Under the pieces are notes generated by a model. The model ran no database searches and was not told where the DNA came from. It saw only the letters and a list, made by a program, of their open reading frames with translations. From contig NZ_FWWW01000061.1 of NCBI RefSeq assembly GCF_900176135.1, forward strand, positions 1 through 42,053: 42,053 nt of DNA, written 5' to 3'. Shown in pieces: positions 18,065 to 26,276 of this stretch (within the stretch, counting starts at the first letter, position 1; the number at the start of each line of letters is the position of its first letter). This DNA comes from Hymenobacter roseosalivarius DSM 11622 (GTDB lineage Bacteria; Bacteroidota; Bacteroidia; Cytophagales; Hymenobacteraceae). The position numbers and the translations under genes are program-made.

Positions 18065-19129
18065 ATGACAACCAAACTAAAAAAGCTTTCTGACCAGATA
18101 ATCGTTATTACGGGTGCCTCGTCGGGTATTGGCCTGGTTACGGCCCGGATGGCGGCCAAAAAAGGAGCCAGCCTCGTGTTGGCGGCCCGCAGCGAGGAAG
18201 CCCTGCACCAGCTCACGCGGGAAATCGAGACAGATGGCGGCAAGGCTATCTACGTCGTGGCCGACGTGAGCAATCAGGACGACGTACGCCGCATCGCGCA
18301 AACCGCGCAGGAGCGCTTCGGCGGCTTCGATACCTGGGTAAATAACTCCGGCGTATCCATTTATGGCAAGATTGAAGAAGTGCCCATCGAGGATATGCGT
18401 AAGCTGTTCGAAACCAACGTCTGGGGGCTGATTTACGGCTCGCTGGAAGCGGTGAAGCATTTGAAGCAGAAAGGCGGAGCCATCATCAACATCGGCAGCA
18501 TCCTGTCGGAGAGCACGGCCATTCTGCAAACCATTTACAGCGCCAGCAAGCACGCCGTGAAAGGTTTCACGGATGGCCTGCGCATGGAGCTGGCCATGGA
18601 TGAGGCCCCCGTGGTGGTCACGCTCATCAAGCCGGCCGCCATTGACACGCCCTACCCGCTGCACGCCAAGAACTTCATGGACCGCGAAGTCCAGCACGCC
18701 CCGCCCGCCTACGCCCCCGAAACCGTGGCCCGCGCCATTCTGCACTGCTGCGAAACGCCCGAGCGCGAAATAACCGTAGGCGGTGGCGGCCGCGCCATCA
18801 CGGCCCTGAATCATTGGGTGCCCAGCCTGGTGGATAAGTTTATGGAAAACGTGTTTGCCAAGCAGGAAAAAGCCGACTACCCCGCCCAAGCACTTGATCA
18901 GAACGGCCTCGACGGCCCCGTGGGGACGCTGGAGGAGCGCGGCAACTACCCCGGCTATACCCGCGAGAGCAGCTTTTATACGGCCGCTACCACGCATCCA
19001 CTGGTGGCAGCGGCCCTCATAGGGGCTGGCGTGGCCATCACGGCGGCGCTGCTGGGGTCGTCGAAGAATGGCGGGGGCTCCAAGCATGGCACCACTACCT
19101 ACCCCGACGGCACCCGCGAAGTGCATTAA
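18065..19129 (+). CDS. SDR-family oxidoreductase with C-terminal membrane helix
   Basis: A 354-residue NAD(P)-dependent short-chain dehydrogenase. The cofactor loop is TGASSGIG at residues 16-23, NNSG follows at about 93, and the catalytic YSASK has Y158 and K162 with the serine of IINIGS upstream. Classical SDRs are about 250 residues. Here about 100 more follow, ending with a glycine/alanine helix (LVAAALIGAGVAITAALLG) and a short hydrophilic tail, so the enzyme is probably membrane-anchored. This long SDR type is common in Bacteroidota and actinobacteria; the substrate is unknown. A strong terminator closes it. Confidence 0.9.
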   Translation: MTTKLKKLSDQIIVITGASSGIGLVTARMAAKKGASLVLAARSEEALHQLTREIETDGGKAIYVVADVSNQDDVRRIAQTAQERFGGFDTWVNNSGVSIYGKIEEVPIEDMRKLFETNVWGLIYGSLEAVKHLKQKGGAIINIGSILSESTAILQTIYSASKHAVKGFTDGLRMELAMDEAPVVVTLIKPAAIDTPYPLHAKNFMDREVQHAPPAYAPETVARAILHCCETPEREITVGGGGRAITALNHWVPSLVDKFMENVFAKQEKADYPAQALDQNGLDGPVGTLEERGNYPGYTRESSFYTAATTHPLVAAALIGAGVAITAALLGSSKNGGGSKHGTTTYPDGTREVH

Positions 19130-19180
19130 CGCGCCTGCGCCCGACTGGTCCAAGCCAGCGCAGTTGGGTGATTCATACTC

Positions 19181-19226
19181 AAAAAGCCCCCCGGTTTGCT
19201 GTTCGCGGCAGCTGGGGGGCTTTTTT
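19181..19226. terminator. Bidirectional-looking intrinsic terminator
   Basis: AAAAAGCCCCCC (19181-19192) pairs with GGGGGGCTTTTT (19214-19225), with an additional T following. The A-run and T-run on either side allow termination on both strands. It ends the SDR transcript. Each arm contains the GGGGGGCT motif that is over-represented across the window. Confidence 0.88.
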
Positions 19227-19273
19227 GGGAGTACTAATAGAGTCGGACTGCGAACCGACAGACGATATAGCCA

Positions 19274-19308
19274 GTCGTGTCAGGCGACCTTTCCCCGCCT
19301 TATCTTTG
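19274..19308 (+). promoter_or_regulatory. Promoter candidate for topB
   Basis: TATCTTTG at 19301-19308 is an exact TAnnTTTG -7 core. No clear TTTG -33 element is present; GTGT/GTC around 19274-19280 is at the right distance. It is the only exact core between the terminator at 19226 and the GTG start at 19367. Confidence 0.45.
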
Positions 19309-19366
19309 TTGATTCCCTGCTGACGCCTGCATCAGCGAAATCAGCGTACTAAATCAACTCAGCTCA

Positions 19367-21931
19367 GTGATTGTCTGCATAGCCGAAAAGCCCAGCGTAG
19401 CCCGCGAAATTGCCAACGTGCTCGGTGCCAACCGGCGCATGGATGGCTACTTCGAGGGCAACGGCTACCAGGTAACCTGGACGTTTGGGCACTTTTGCCA
19501 ACTGCGCGAGCCCGAGGACTACCGCCCCGAGTGGAAGCGCTGGAGCATCCACGATCTGCCCATGCTGCCTGACTCCTTCGGCATCAAACTCATGCGCCGC
19601 GACGATGGCGTGGTGAGGCAGTTCAACGTGATTAAAAACCTGCTCGCGGCGGCCACCGAAGTCGTGAACTGCGGCGACGCGGGGCAGGAGGGAGAGGTTA
19701 TTCAGCGCTGGGTGCTCACCGAGGCCAAGTACCGCAAGCCCTTCAAGCGACTGTGGATTTCGTCGCTGACGGAAGAAGCTATCCGCCAGGGGTTTGCCAA
19801 CCTGCGCGAGGGCTCCGAGTTTGACCGCTTGTACCAGGCCGGCAAAAGCCGCGCCGTGGGCGACTGGCTGCTGGGTTTGAACGCCACGCGCCTGTTTACG
19901 CTCAAATACGCCGCTGGCCAGAAGCAGGTGCTCAGCATTGGCCGGGTGCAGACGCCCACGCTGGCCCTGCTCGTGGACCGCTACCACGAAATTCAAAACT
20001 TTAAACCGGAGCCGTATTGGGTGCTACGTACCGAGTACCGGGGCACCATGTTCAGCCACGTAGCGCCGCCCAAAAAAGGCAAGGCCGACGACGATGAGCC
20101 CGACGGAGTGTTGGCCGAAAGGGCTCGCCTCAGGGCCCGCGGCTACTTCGTAAGCCAGGAAGAGGCCGACGCGGGTATGGCGGCCGTGCGGGGGGCAATT
20201 TTCACCGTGACGGGTGTGGAAATCAAGAAGGCGCTGGAAACGCCGCCTTCCCTCTTTGATCTGACTTCCCTGCAGGTGCAGTGCAACAACCAGTTGGGCC
20301 TGTCGGCCGAGGACACGCTCAAGACCGTGCAGGGTCTCTACGAGAAGAAAGTCGTGAGCTATCCGCGCGTGGACACCACCTTTCTGCCCGACGACCAGTA
20401 CCCCAAAATTGCTGGTATCATGCGCGGCCTGGGGGGCTATTCTGGCCTGACCGCGCCACTGCTGGAGGGCAAAATCCGCAAGTCGACGAAGGTTTTTAAC
20501 AACAACAAAGTCACCGACCACCACGCCATCATCCCGACGGGCGCGAGTGCCGGCGGTCTGGGCGGCACGGAAAGCAGCGTGTACGATATCATTGTGCGGC
20601 GCTTTCTGGCCGCGTTTTACCCCGATTGCGAAGTCAGCAACACGACCGTGACGGGCGAGGCCGCCGCGCATCCGTTCCGGGTGCGGGGCCGCCAGATTCT
20701 GAATCCTGGCTGGCGCATTGTGTACGGCGACCCGGAAAAACAGCAGGCCCCATCGGCCCCCAAAGCGGCCGGCGAGGGCGACGACGACGTGGTAAACACC
20801 GTGCTGCCGTCCTTTACCCAGGGCGAAAATGGCCCCCATAAGCCCCGACTCGACCAAAAAGTAACCCAGCCGCCCCGCGAGTACACGGAGGCGATGCTAC
20901 TCCGCGGCATGGAAACCGCCGGCCGTAACGTGGACGATGAAGAGCTGCGGCAGGCCATGAAGGAAAACGGCATCGGTCGCCCCAGCACCCGCGCCGCCAT
21001 CATCGAAACGCTGTTTAAGCGCGGCTATATCCGGCGCGACAAAAAGAAGATTCTGCCCACACCCACTGGCGTCGAGCTGATTGGCCTCATCCGCAACCCC
21101 ACCCTCAAATCGGCGGAGCTGACGGGCCAGTGGGAGCAGAAGCTGCGCCAGATCGAAGCCGGCAACCTCGACTCCGACCAGTTTTTGGGTGAGCTGAAAA
21201 CGCTGGTGCGCGAGATGGTGTTGGAAGTGAAAGCCGACGGTTCCGGTCGCGGTATCAGCGTCAGCGCGCCGGGCGCGGCAGCCGCCGGGGGGCAAAAATC
21301 AAGTGCGCCAGCCGGAAAAAAGCCCCCCACGGCCGCCAAGCCGGCCGCGCCGGCCGTACCAGGCAGCTTGGGTGCGTGTCCGGTCTGCGGGCAGGGCTAC
21401 GTATTGCGCGGCAAAACGGCCTTTGGCTGCTCGCGCTGGCGCGAGGGCTGCGCGCTGCGGCTGCCGGGGCAGTTTGAGGGTAAGATTTTGACTGACAAAC
21501 AAGTGTCGGCTCTGCTTGGCAAAGGCCGGACGCCCGTTATCAAAGGCTTTATCGATGATGTGGGCCAGAAATTTGACGCGGCCGTGCGCCTCACGCCCCA
21601 GCACACGCTGGAGCTGGTGCGTGCCGCCGAAAGCAAGCCTGCCACCACCGAGGCCCCCCAGCAGATACCATGTCCGGTGTGCCGCCTGGGTACTATGCTA
21701 CGCGGCAAAACGGCCTACGGTTGCTCCCGCTTCCGCGAAGACTGCCAGTTTCGGGTGCCCCTGGAGCTGTGCGGGCGCACCCTCACCGAGGCGCAGATTG
21801 CCCAGCTCCTGCGCCGGGGCAAAACGGGCGTCATCCGCGGCTTCACGTCCCAGCGCACCGGCCAGAAGTTTGAGGCCGCCTTGCAGCTGGCCGCCGAAGG
21901 CAAGGTGGAGTTTGTGTTCGAGAAGAAATAA
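19367..21931 (+). CDS. topB: DNA topoisomerase III with tandem C-terminal zinc modules
   Basis: An 854-residue type IA topoisomerase that relaxes and decatenates DNA. The TOPRIM start is IVCIAEKPSVAREIANVLGA, with TFGHFCQL and NCGDAGQEGEVIQRW. The catalytic tyrosine is Y332 in SYPRVDTTFLPDD. GIGRPSTRAAIIETLFKRGYI is the conserved late core motif. It starts with GTG at 19367; no nearby ATG fits. After a low-complexity Ala/Pro/Gly linker (about 635-665) come two homologous repeats of about 85 residues. Each has a CPVC...GCSR..C zinc finger and a (G)QKF(D/E)AA tail. The first repeat begins LGACPVCGQGYVLRGKTAF and the second IPCPVCRLGTMLRGKTAY. Confidence 0.95.
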   Translation: MIVCIAEKPSVAREIANVLGANRRMDGYFEGNGYQVTWTFGHFCQLREPEDYRPEWKRWSIHDLPMLPDSFGIKLMRRDDGVVRQFNVIKNLLAAATEVVNCGDAGQEGEVIQRWVLTEAKYRKPFKRLWISSLTEEAIRQGFANLREGSEFDRLYQAGKSRAVGDWLLGLNATRLFTLKYAAGQKQVLSIGRVQTPTLALLVDRYHEIQNFKPEPYWVLRTEYRGTMFSHVAPPKKGKADDDEPDGVLAERARLRARGYFVSQEEADAGMAAVRGAIFTVTGVEIKKALETPPSLFDLTSLQVQCNNQLGLSAEDTLKTVQGLYEKKVVSYPRVDTTFLPDDQYPKIAGIMRGLGGYSGLTAPLLEGKIRKSTKVFNNNKVTDHHAIIPTGASAGGLGGTESSVYDIIVRRFLAAFYPDCEVSNTTVTGEAAAHPFRVRGRQILNPGWRIVYGDPEKQQAPSAPKAAGEGDDDVVNTVLPSFTQGENGPHKPRLDQKVTQPPREYTEAMLLRGMETAGRNVDDEELRQAMKENGIGRPSTRAAIIETLFKRGYIRRDKKKILPTPTGVELIGLIRNPTLKSAELTGQWEQKLRQIEAGNLDSDQFLGELKTLVREMVLEVKADGSGRGISVSAPGAAAAGGQKSSAPAGKKPPTAAKPAAPAVPGSLGACPVCGQGYVLRGKTAFGCSRWREGCALRLPGQFEGKILTDKQVSALLGKGRTPVIKGFIDDVGQKFDAAVRLTPQHTLELVRAAESKPATTEAPQQIPCPVCRLGTMLRGKTAYGCSRFREDCQFRVPLELCGRTLTEAQIAQLLRRGKTGVIRGFTSQRTGQKFEAALQLAAEGKVEFVFEKK

Positions 21932-21967
21932 GTGCTCTTGCAAAAGGACGCGTACAGTAGAAACAGG

Positions 21968-22050
21968 CGGTCATGCGGAGCGAAGTCGAAGCATCTCGCG
22001 TGTTTGGCAGGCGTAGTGATCCAACATCAGCACACGAGATACTTCGACAA
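21968..22050. repeat. Dispersed inverted-repeat element, copy 1
   Basis: It starts with GCGGTCATG. The arm at 21985-22002 (GTCGAAGCATCTCGCGTG) pairs with 22031-22048 with two mismatches. The same lead and the CGAGATGCTTCG-type arm occur at 24526 and 36833. It sits in the 342-base gap after topB, together with a short reading frame at 22127. Confidence 0.7.
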
Positions 22051-22126
22051 GCGGACGCCGGATTAAGCCCGCCCCGAGACGGATGCCCTGAACATTTTTA
22101 TCGTCACTACCAAAATAGAAATACCA

Positions 22127-22261
22127 ATGAGCGATAGGTTTTGGGAGTTCCCGCACGGCCGCCGCACCACCGAATGGGCCACGCTGCTGGGGGGTATTTT
22201 TCTGCTGCTGGAAGGCGGCGAGCGCTGGTCAGTGGACCGCCGCCTTCCAGCAGCAACCTGA
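22127..22261 (+). CDS. Short hypothetical protein, possible DoxX-like remnant
   Basis: A 44-residue reading frame (ATG at 22127) reading SDRFWEFPHGRRTTEWATL then a hydrophobic LGGIFLLLEGGERWSVDRRL. The end vaguely resembles the C-terminal RxxSLDRxL stretch of DoxX-family membrane proteins, but this is only a resemblance. It lies 12 bases before the start of the broken chrA gene. A perfect 17-bp inverted repeat (22204-22220 with 22238-22254) is embedded in its 3' half. It may be a remnant rather than a functional gene. Confidence 0.3.
   Translation: MSDRFWEFPHGRRTTEWATLLGGIFLLLEGGERWSVDRRLPAAT
22204..22254. repeat. Perfect 17-bp inverted repeat before chrA
   Basis: GCTGCTGGAAGGCGGCG at 22204-22220 pairs perfectly with 22238-22254 around a 17-base loop. 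In RNA it would form a very stable hairpin 20 bases before the chrA start. It has no T-run, so it is not a classical terminator. Confidence 0.6.
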
Positions 22262-22273
22262 CCGCCGCTAAGC

Positions 22274-23470
22274 ATGAATACGGCGCCTACTTCCCTGCGC
22301 GAGCTGGCCCTGCTGTTTCTGCGCCTGGGCACCACGGCTTTTGGCGGGCCGGCGGCGCATATTGCCCTGCTGGAAGAGGAAGTAGTGCGCCGCCGCGGCT
22401 GGCTCACCCAGCAGCGCTTCCTCGATTTGCTCAGCGCCACCAACCTCATTCCCGGCCCCAACTCCACCGAGCTGGCCATCTATATCGGCTATGAGCGGCG
22501 TGGCTGGGCGGGGCTGCTGGTAGCGGGCACCTGCTTTATTCTGCCGGCCATGCTCATCGTCATGGCTTTTGCCTGGGCCTATGTGCGCTTCGGCACGCTG
22601 CCGGCCCGGCCCTGGCCGGCGTGCTCTACGGTGTGAAGCCCGTTATCGTGGCCGTAGTAGGGCAGGCGCTCTGGAGTCTGGGCCCCTCGGCCCTGAAAAC
22701 CTGGCCCTTGGCGCTGCTGGCCGCCGGGGCGCTGGTGCTGGGCCTGCTGGGCGTCAATGAGCTGCTTTTGTTATTCGGAGTCGGCATTGGGGCGCTGGCC
22801 TAGCGCTGGCCCACGCTGGAAAGCAGGAAGGTGCCGCCCGCTTTGCTCCTTCTCTTCGGGGCTGTGGCCGTGCTGGCCCTGCTGCCGGTGCTGTTCGGGA
22901 TGCCGGGCGGGGCGGGCCGCGCGGCGGGCTCCGCTCCGCTGGGGCTAGGGACTTTGTTTCTGGCTTTCGTGAAAATCGGCTTCCTGCTCTACGGCAGTGG
23001 CTACGTGCTGCTGGCCTTCCTCGAAGCCGACCTGGTGCAGCGCTTCCACTGGCTTACGCAGGCACAGCTGCTCGACGCCGTGGTGGTAGGACAGGTGACG
23101 CCAGGGCCGGTATTCACCACAGCCACCTTCGTGGGCTACGTGCTCAGTGGCTGGCACGGGGCGCTGGTGGCCACGGTGGGCATCTTCCTGCCGGCCTTCG
23201 CCTTCGTGGGCCTGAGCATTCCGCTGATTGATAGGCTGCGGCAGTCGCCCCTGGCCGGCGCGTTTCTGGATGGGCTGAACGTGGCTTCGTGGGCTCTGAT
23301 AGCGGCCATCTCGTCGCACGGCCGTGGTCGATGGGCCTACGGTGCTGTTGGCCCTGGCCAGCGCCGTGCTGCTGCTACGCTACAAAGTTAATTCGGCCTG
23401 GCTGGTGCTGGGCGGCGCGGCGCTGGGTTTCGGGTTGCAAGGGCTGGGCTTCATCTATGATTTTCTTTGA
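22274..23470 (+). pseudogene. chrA: Chromate transporter ChrA, degenerate
   Basis: Three pieces together spell a ChrA (CHR family) chromate efflux protein. Piece 1 is SLRELALLFLRLGTTAFGGP to about 22610, including IPGPNSTELAIYIGYERRG. A shift from frame 2 to frame 1 near 22610 continues with LAGVLYGVKPVIVAVVGQAL. An in-frame TAG at 22801-22803 interrupts it, then LFLAFVKIGFLLYGSGYVLLAFLEADL and the second half (VVGQVTPGPVFTTATFVGY) follow. A second shift near 23310 returns to frame 2 and ends LGFGLQGLGFIYDFL-stop-like at 23468. Two frameshifts and one nonsense codon make a functional full-length product unlikely. The domain layout is the usual two CHR halves. Confidence 0.88.
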
Positions 23471-23620
23471 TTATCTGGTAGCCATCAGTTCCCAGTGGAC
23501 CGGGGAAACGCTGCTGCGCGGCACCGAGGAGCTGAAGCCCGGCACGAAAGTGGTAACCTAGGTGGCAGCTGCCTCCTAGTCAGGGGCCGACTGCTTCTTC
23601 TGCTATTTTAGCTTACGCCG

Positions 23621-24220
23621 TTGATCGAGTATTTGCACACCCTGGACCGTTGGGGACTATTCGTAGCCAACCAGACCCATTCGCCCTGGGGCGACCAGGT
23701 CATGATCTTTTTTACCGACCGCTTCGTGTGGATACCGGCCTACGTGGTGCTGCTGGCGGCGCTCGGCTACCACTACCGGCGACAGGCTTTGCTGCTTATT
23801 CCGATGCTGCTGCTTAGCGTGGGCCTGGCCGATTATATTTCCAGCAGTTTGTTCAAGCCGTATTTCGCGCGTCTGCGGCCCTGCCACGACCCAGAGCTGT
23901 CAGCCGCGCTGAACCTAGTGAACGGCTGCGGGGGGCAATTTGGCTTCATGTCGTCGCACGCGGCCAACACGACGGCTGTGGCCGTATTTCTAGGTCTGGT
24001 GCTGCCGCGCCGCTTCTGGTTGGCCAAGGTGCTGGTAATTATCTGGGCCGCCCTGGTATCCTACAGCCGGATGTACCTGGGAGCCCACTACCCGTCCGAT
24101 GTGCTGGCCGGGGTCGTGCTGGGCGGAGGGCTGGCCTGGGGCGTAGCAGGGCTGTACGAGCGGGCAGAAAGCCGGTATTATAGCCGTCTGGGTGGGCATC
24201 TGACGGAGGAAAGCGTTTAA
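23621..24220 (+). CDS. PAP2-family phosphatase (undecaprenyl-diphosphatase-like)
   Basis: A 199-residue integral membrane phosphatase. The three PAP2 motifs are visible: KPYFARLRPC (KX6RP, about 86-95), SSHAANTTA (PSGH-like, histidine near 116) and SYSRMYLGAHYPSDVLAG (SRX5HX3D, about 148-165). Such enzymes recycle undecaprenyl pyrophosphate, the carrier for cell wall and capsule, or dephosphorylate lipids. The start is a TTG at 23621 giving IEYLHTLDRWGLF, which fits the family N-terminus; no upstream ATG is available. The small DUF2905 gene follows after 11 bases, indicating an operon. Confidence 0.9.
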   Translation: MIEYLHTLDRWGLFVANQTHSPWGDQVMIFFTDRFVWIPAYVVLLAALGYHYRRQALLLIPMLLLSVGLADYISSSLFKPYFARLRPCHDPELSAALNLVNGCGGQFGFMSSHAANTTAVAVFLGLVLPRRFWLAKVLVIIWAALVSYSRMYLGAHYPSDVLAGVVLGGGLAWGVAGLYERAESRYYSRLGGHLTEESV

Positions 24221-24231
24221 CTTACACCCCA

Positions 24232-24462
24232 ATGACACCGCAGCTTGGTAAGCTTCTGCTTTTCTTGGGCCTGGGCCTGGCGCTGCTGGGGGGCTTTTTG
24301 TGGCTTGGGGGCGGCAACTGGCTCAGCTGGTTCGGCCGCCTGCCCGGCGACGTGCGCGTGGAGCGGCCAGGGTTTCGGCTGTATATGCCGTTGGTGTCGA
24401 TGCTGCTGCTGAGCTTGCTGCTGAGTTTGGTCCTGTGGGTGGTGCGGCGGCTGGGGAGCTGA
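24232..24462 (+). CDS. DUF2905 small membrane protein
   Basis: A 76-residue protein with two hydrophobic helices (GKLLLFLGLGLALLGGFLWL and MPLVSMLLLSLLLSLVLWVV). They flank the DUF2905 signature FGRLPGDVRVERPGFRLY. The function of the family is unknown. The ATG at 24232 comes 11 bases after the PAP2 stop, so the two are probably cotranscribed. After the stop lies GTGGGGGGCTTTTTT (24472-24485), which resembles the local terminators but has only a six-base AAGCTG/CAGCTT stem around it. Confidence 0.85.
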   Translation: MTPQLGKLLLFLGLGLALLGGFLWLGGGNWLSWFGRLPGDVRVERPGFRLYMPLVSMLLLSLLLSLVLWVVRRLGS

Positions 24463-24525
24463 GAGAAGCTGTGGGGGGCTTTTTTGCAGCTTGGGTAAAT
24501 AGAAAGAGGTGGTTATGCTTTATGC

Positions 24526-24627
24526 GGCGGTCATGTAGAGCAAAGCGAAGCACCTCGCTCGCTGACGTCTGGTTACTACTCCAGCATCAGCACACGAGAT
24601 GCTTCGACAAGCTCAGTATGAATGCCT
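24526..24627. repeat. Dispersed inverted-repeat element, copy 2
   Basis: GCGGTCATG lead, then GCGAAGCACCTCG (from about 24545) and a facing CACACGAGATGCTTCGAC (from 24591). The inner part CAGCATCAGCACACGAGAT (24582-24600) nearly matches copy 1 (22023-22040). It lies between the DUF2905 gene and the convergent DUF2867 gene. Confidence 0.7.
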
Positions 24628-24654
24628 GTCGATATAAAGAGCGTCAAAAACCAC

Positions 24655-26148
24655 TCATCCTCTGGCCGGCTCGGGAACCGCTGTCAAGCCCGGCGCGGCA
24701 CCATACTGCACGATATTCTCTACCATGCCTTTGAAAATGATAAAGTGAAAAGGCACCAGCGAATACCAGTACAGCCGCCCCGCCAGACCACGCGGTCGAA
24801 AAGCGGCGAGCTGCTCCAGGCGGTGGCCACCGGTTGCTTCATCAGACACGATGCGAAACTGGAGCCAGGCCTCGCCCGGCAGCTTCATCTCGGCATAAAG
24901 CAACAGCCGGCGACCGGGGCGGTCAGCGACGAGCACGCGCCAGAAGTCGAGCTGGTCGCCGGCTCGCAGGTCGGTGGGGGAGCGGCGGCTCCGGCGCAAG
25001 CCCACGCCGCCCACGAACTTATCCAGCAGCCCTCGCACCCGCCAAAGCCAGTCGACCTTGTACCAGCCCCTTTCGCCGCCGATGCTCCACACGTTGCCCA
25101 GCACCTCGTCGGGGTCGCGGGTAAAGGCCATTTGCTGGCGGTCGAAGAGCATCCCGTTCTGCGGAATCTGCACGAAGTCCATGTAGTTGCGCTCCATCAC
25201 GCCGCTGCTCAGCGCATCGGTCCAGCTGCTGACTACCTCATTTTGCTCAATGCGGGTGAAGGCCAGCTTTAGCGCTTCGGCATAGCCCATACACTCGTGC
25301 CGGATCACCTGCGCGATACTGCGTTTGGTCGACACAATTGTATCGTTGCGCAGGCTTTCCACTAAGCTTTGGGCCAGCGAAAACGTGGTGCTCGTCACCA
25401 GAAACAGCCACAGCGACGACAGGCGGGGAGTGAGCACGGGCACCGTGAGAATATAGCGCCGGTAGCCGCGCTGCTCAGCCAGGCCTAGCAGCATCTGCTT
25501 ATAAGTCAGCACGTCAGGGCCACCGATGTCGAAGCCTTGGCCCACGCAATCGGGGTTGTCGAGCACGGCAGTCAGGTAAAACATTACGTCGCGGACGCCA
25601 ATGGGCTGGCAGCGCGAGTTGAGCCAGCGCGGCGTAATCATCACCGGCAGCTTCTCCACCAAGTCTCGGATTATCTCGAACGAAGCCGACCCCGACCCGA
25701 TAATAATGCTGGCCCGGAGCACCGTGACGGCCGCTTTTTCAGCTTTCTGCAACACTTTCTCCACCGCCCGCCGCGAGCGCAGATGCGCCGACAGCGCCCG
25801 GTCGTTGGCAATGCCGCTGAGGTAAACAACCTGCCGGGCCGTGGTGCGGTTGATATACTGCGTGAAATTCTCCGCCGACTGGCGCTCGGCCCGCACGAAG
25901 TCGCGGTCATCGCCGCTCATGGAATGTACCAGGTAATAGGCCGCGTCGAGGTCGGGGGGCAAATCCTGGAGCGACTCAGGCCGGAGCAGGTCGCCCTGGG
26001 CCACAGTGACGTAGGCGCGCAGGCGCTCGGGCAGGGTGAAGCGGCGTGGGTCGCGCACCAGGCACACCACCGTGTGGCCCGCCTCTACCAGCAGCGGCAG
26101 CAGGCGCTGGCCGATGTAGCCATTGGCACCGGTAAGCAGGATTTTCAT
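24655..26148 (-). CDS. NAD(P)-binding SDR with DUF2867 C-terminal domain
   Basis: A 497-residue protein. The N-terminal extended/atypical SDR domain starts KILLTGANGYIGQRLLPLL (NmrA-like GxxGxxG). It includes YYLVHSMSGDDRDF and VYLSGIAN and extends to about residue 300. The DUF2867 domain fills the rest (SIGGERGWYKVDWLWRVRG, GDQLDFWRVLVADRPGRRLLLYAEMKLPGEAWLQF). Both domains on one chain are the standard layout of this family (YcgE/YbjT-like). The substrate is unknown. The ATG at 26148 is preferred over the upstream start at 26202, which would add 18 unlike residues. It is divergent from the GT39 gene. Confidence 0.88.
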   Translation of the reverse strand: MKILLTGANGYIGQRLLPLLVEAGHTVVCLVRDPRRFTLPERLRAYVTVAQGDLLRPESLQDLPPDLDAAYYLVHSMSGDDRDFVRAERQSAENFTQYINRTTARQVVYLSGIANDRALSAHLRSRRAVEKVLQKAEKAAVTVLRASIIIGSGSASFEIIRDLVEKLPVMITPRWLNSRCQPIGVRDVMFYLTAVLDNPDCVGQGFDIGGPDVLTYKQMLLGLAEQRGYRRYILTVPVLTPRLSSLWLFLVTSTTFSLAQSLVESLRNDTIVSTKRSIAQVIRHECMGYAEALKLAFTRIEQNEVVSSWTDALSSGVMERNYMDFVQIPQNGMLFDRQQMAFTRDPDEVLGNVWSIGGERGWYKVDWLWRVRGLLDKFVGGVGLRRSRRSPTDLRAGDQLDFWRVLVADRPGRRLLLYAEMKLPGEAWLQFRIVSDEATGGHRLEQLAAFRPRGLAGRLYWYSLVPFHFIIFKGMVENIVQYGAAPGLTAVPEPARG

Positions 26149-26276
26149 GGGCAAGGCGTAAGGTAATGATGGTAGAACCGGCTGACGCCCCGTTAGTTGC
26201 AAAGGCGTGCGGCCATTATTCTGTCCCGCCCCGACATTTTGGCTAACATTGCAGCTGCTTTCTACTCTGCTTCGCT

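Noticed and set aside
18077..19153. Long minus-strand reading frame (358 residues) opposite the SDR gene
   Set aside because: It is the antisense shadow of a GC-rich gene with clear SDR motifs; the protein is His/Gly/Arg-rich with no family resemblance.
20024..20857. Long minus-strand reading frame opposite topB
   Set aside because: Antisense shadow; topB has clear catalytic motifs through this region.
23457..23561. Short frame of 34 residues after chrA (ending LKPGTKVVT)
   Set aside because: It overlaps the chrA remnant, has no family match and no support as a gene; likely decayed sequence.
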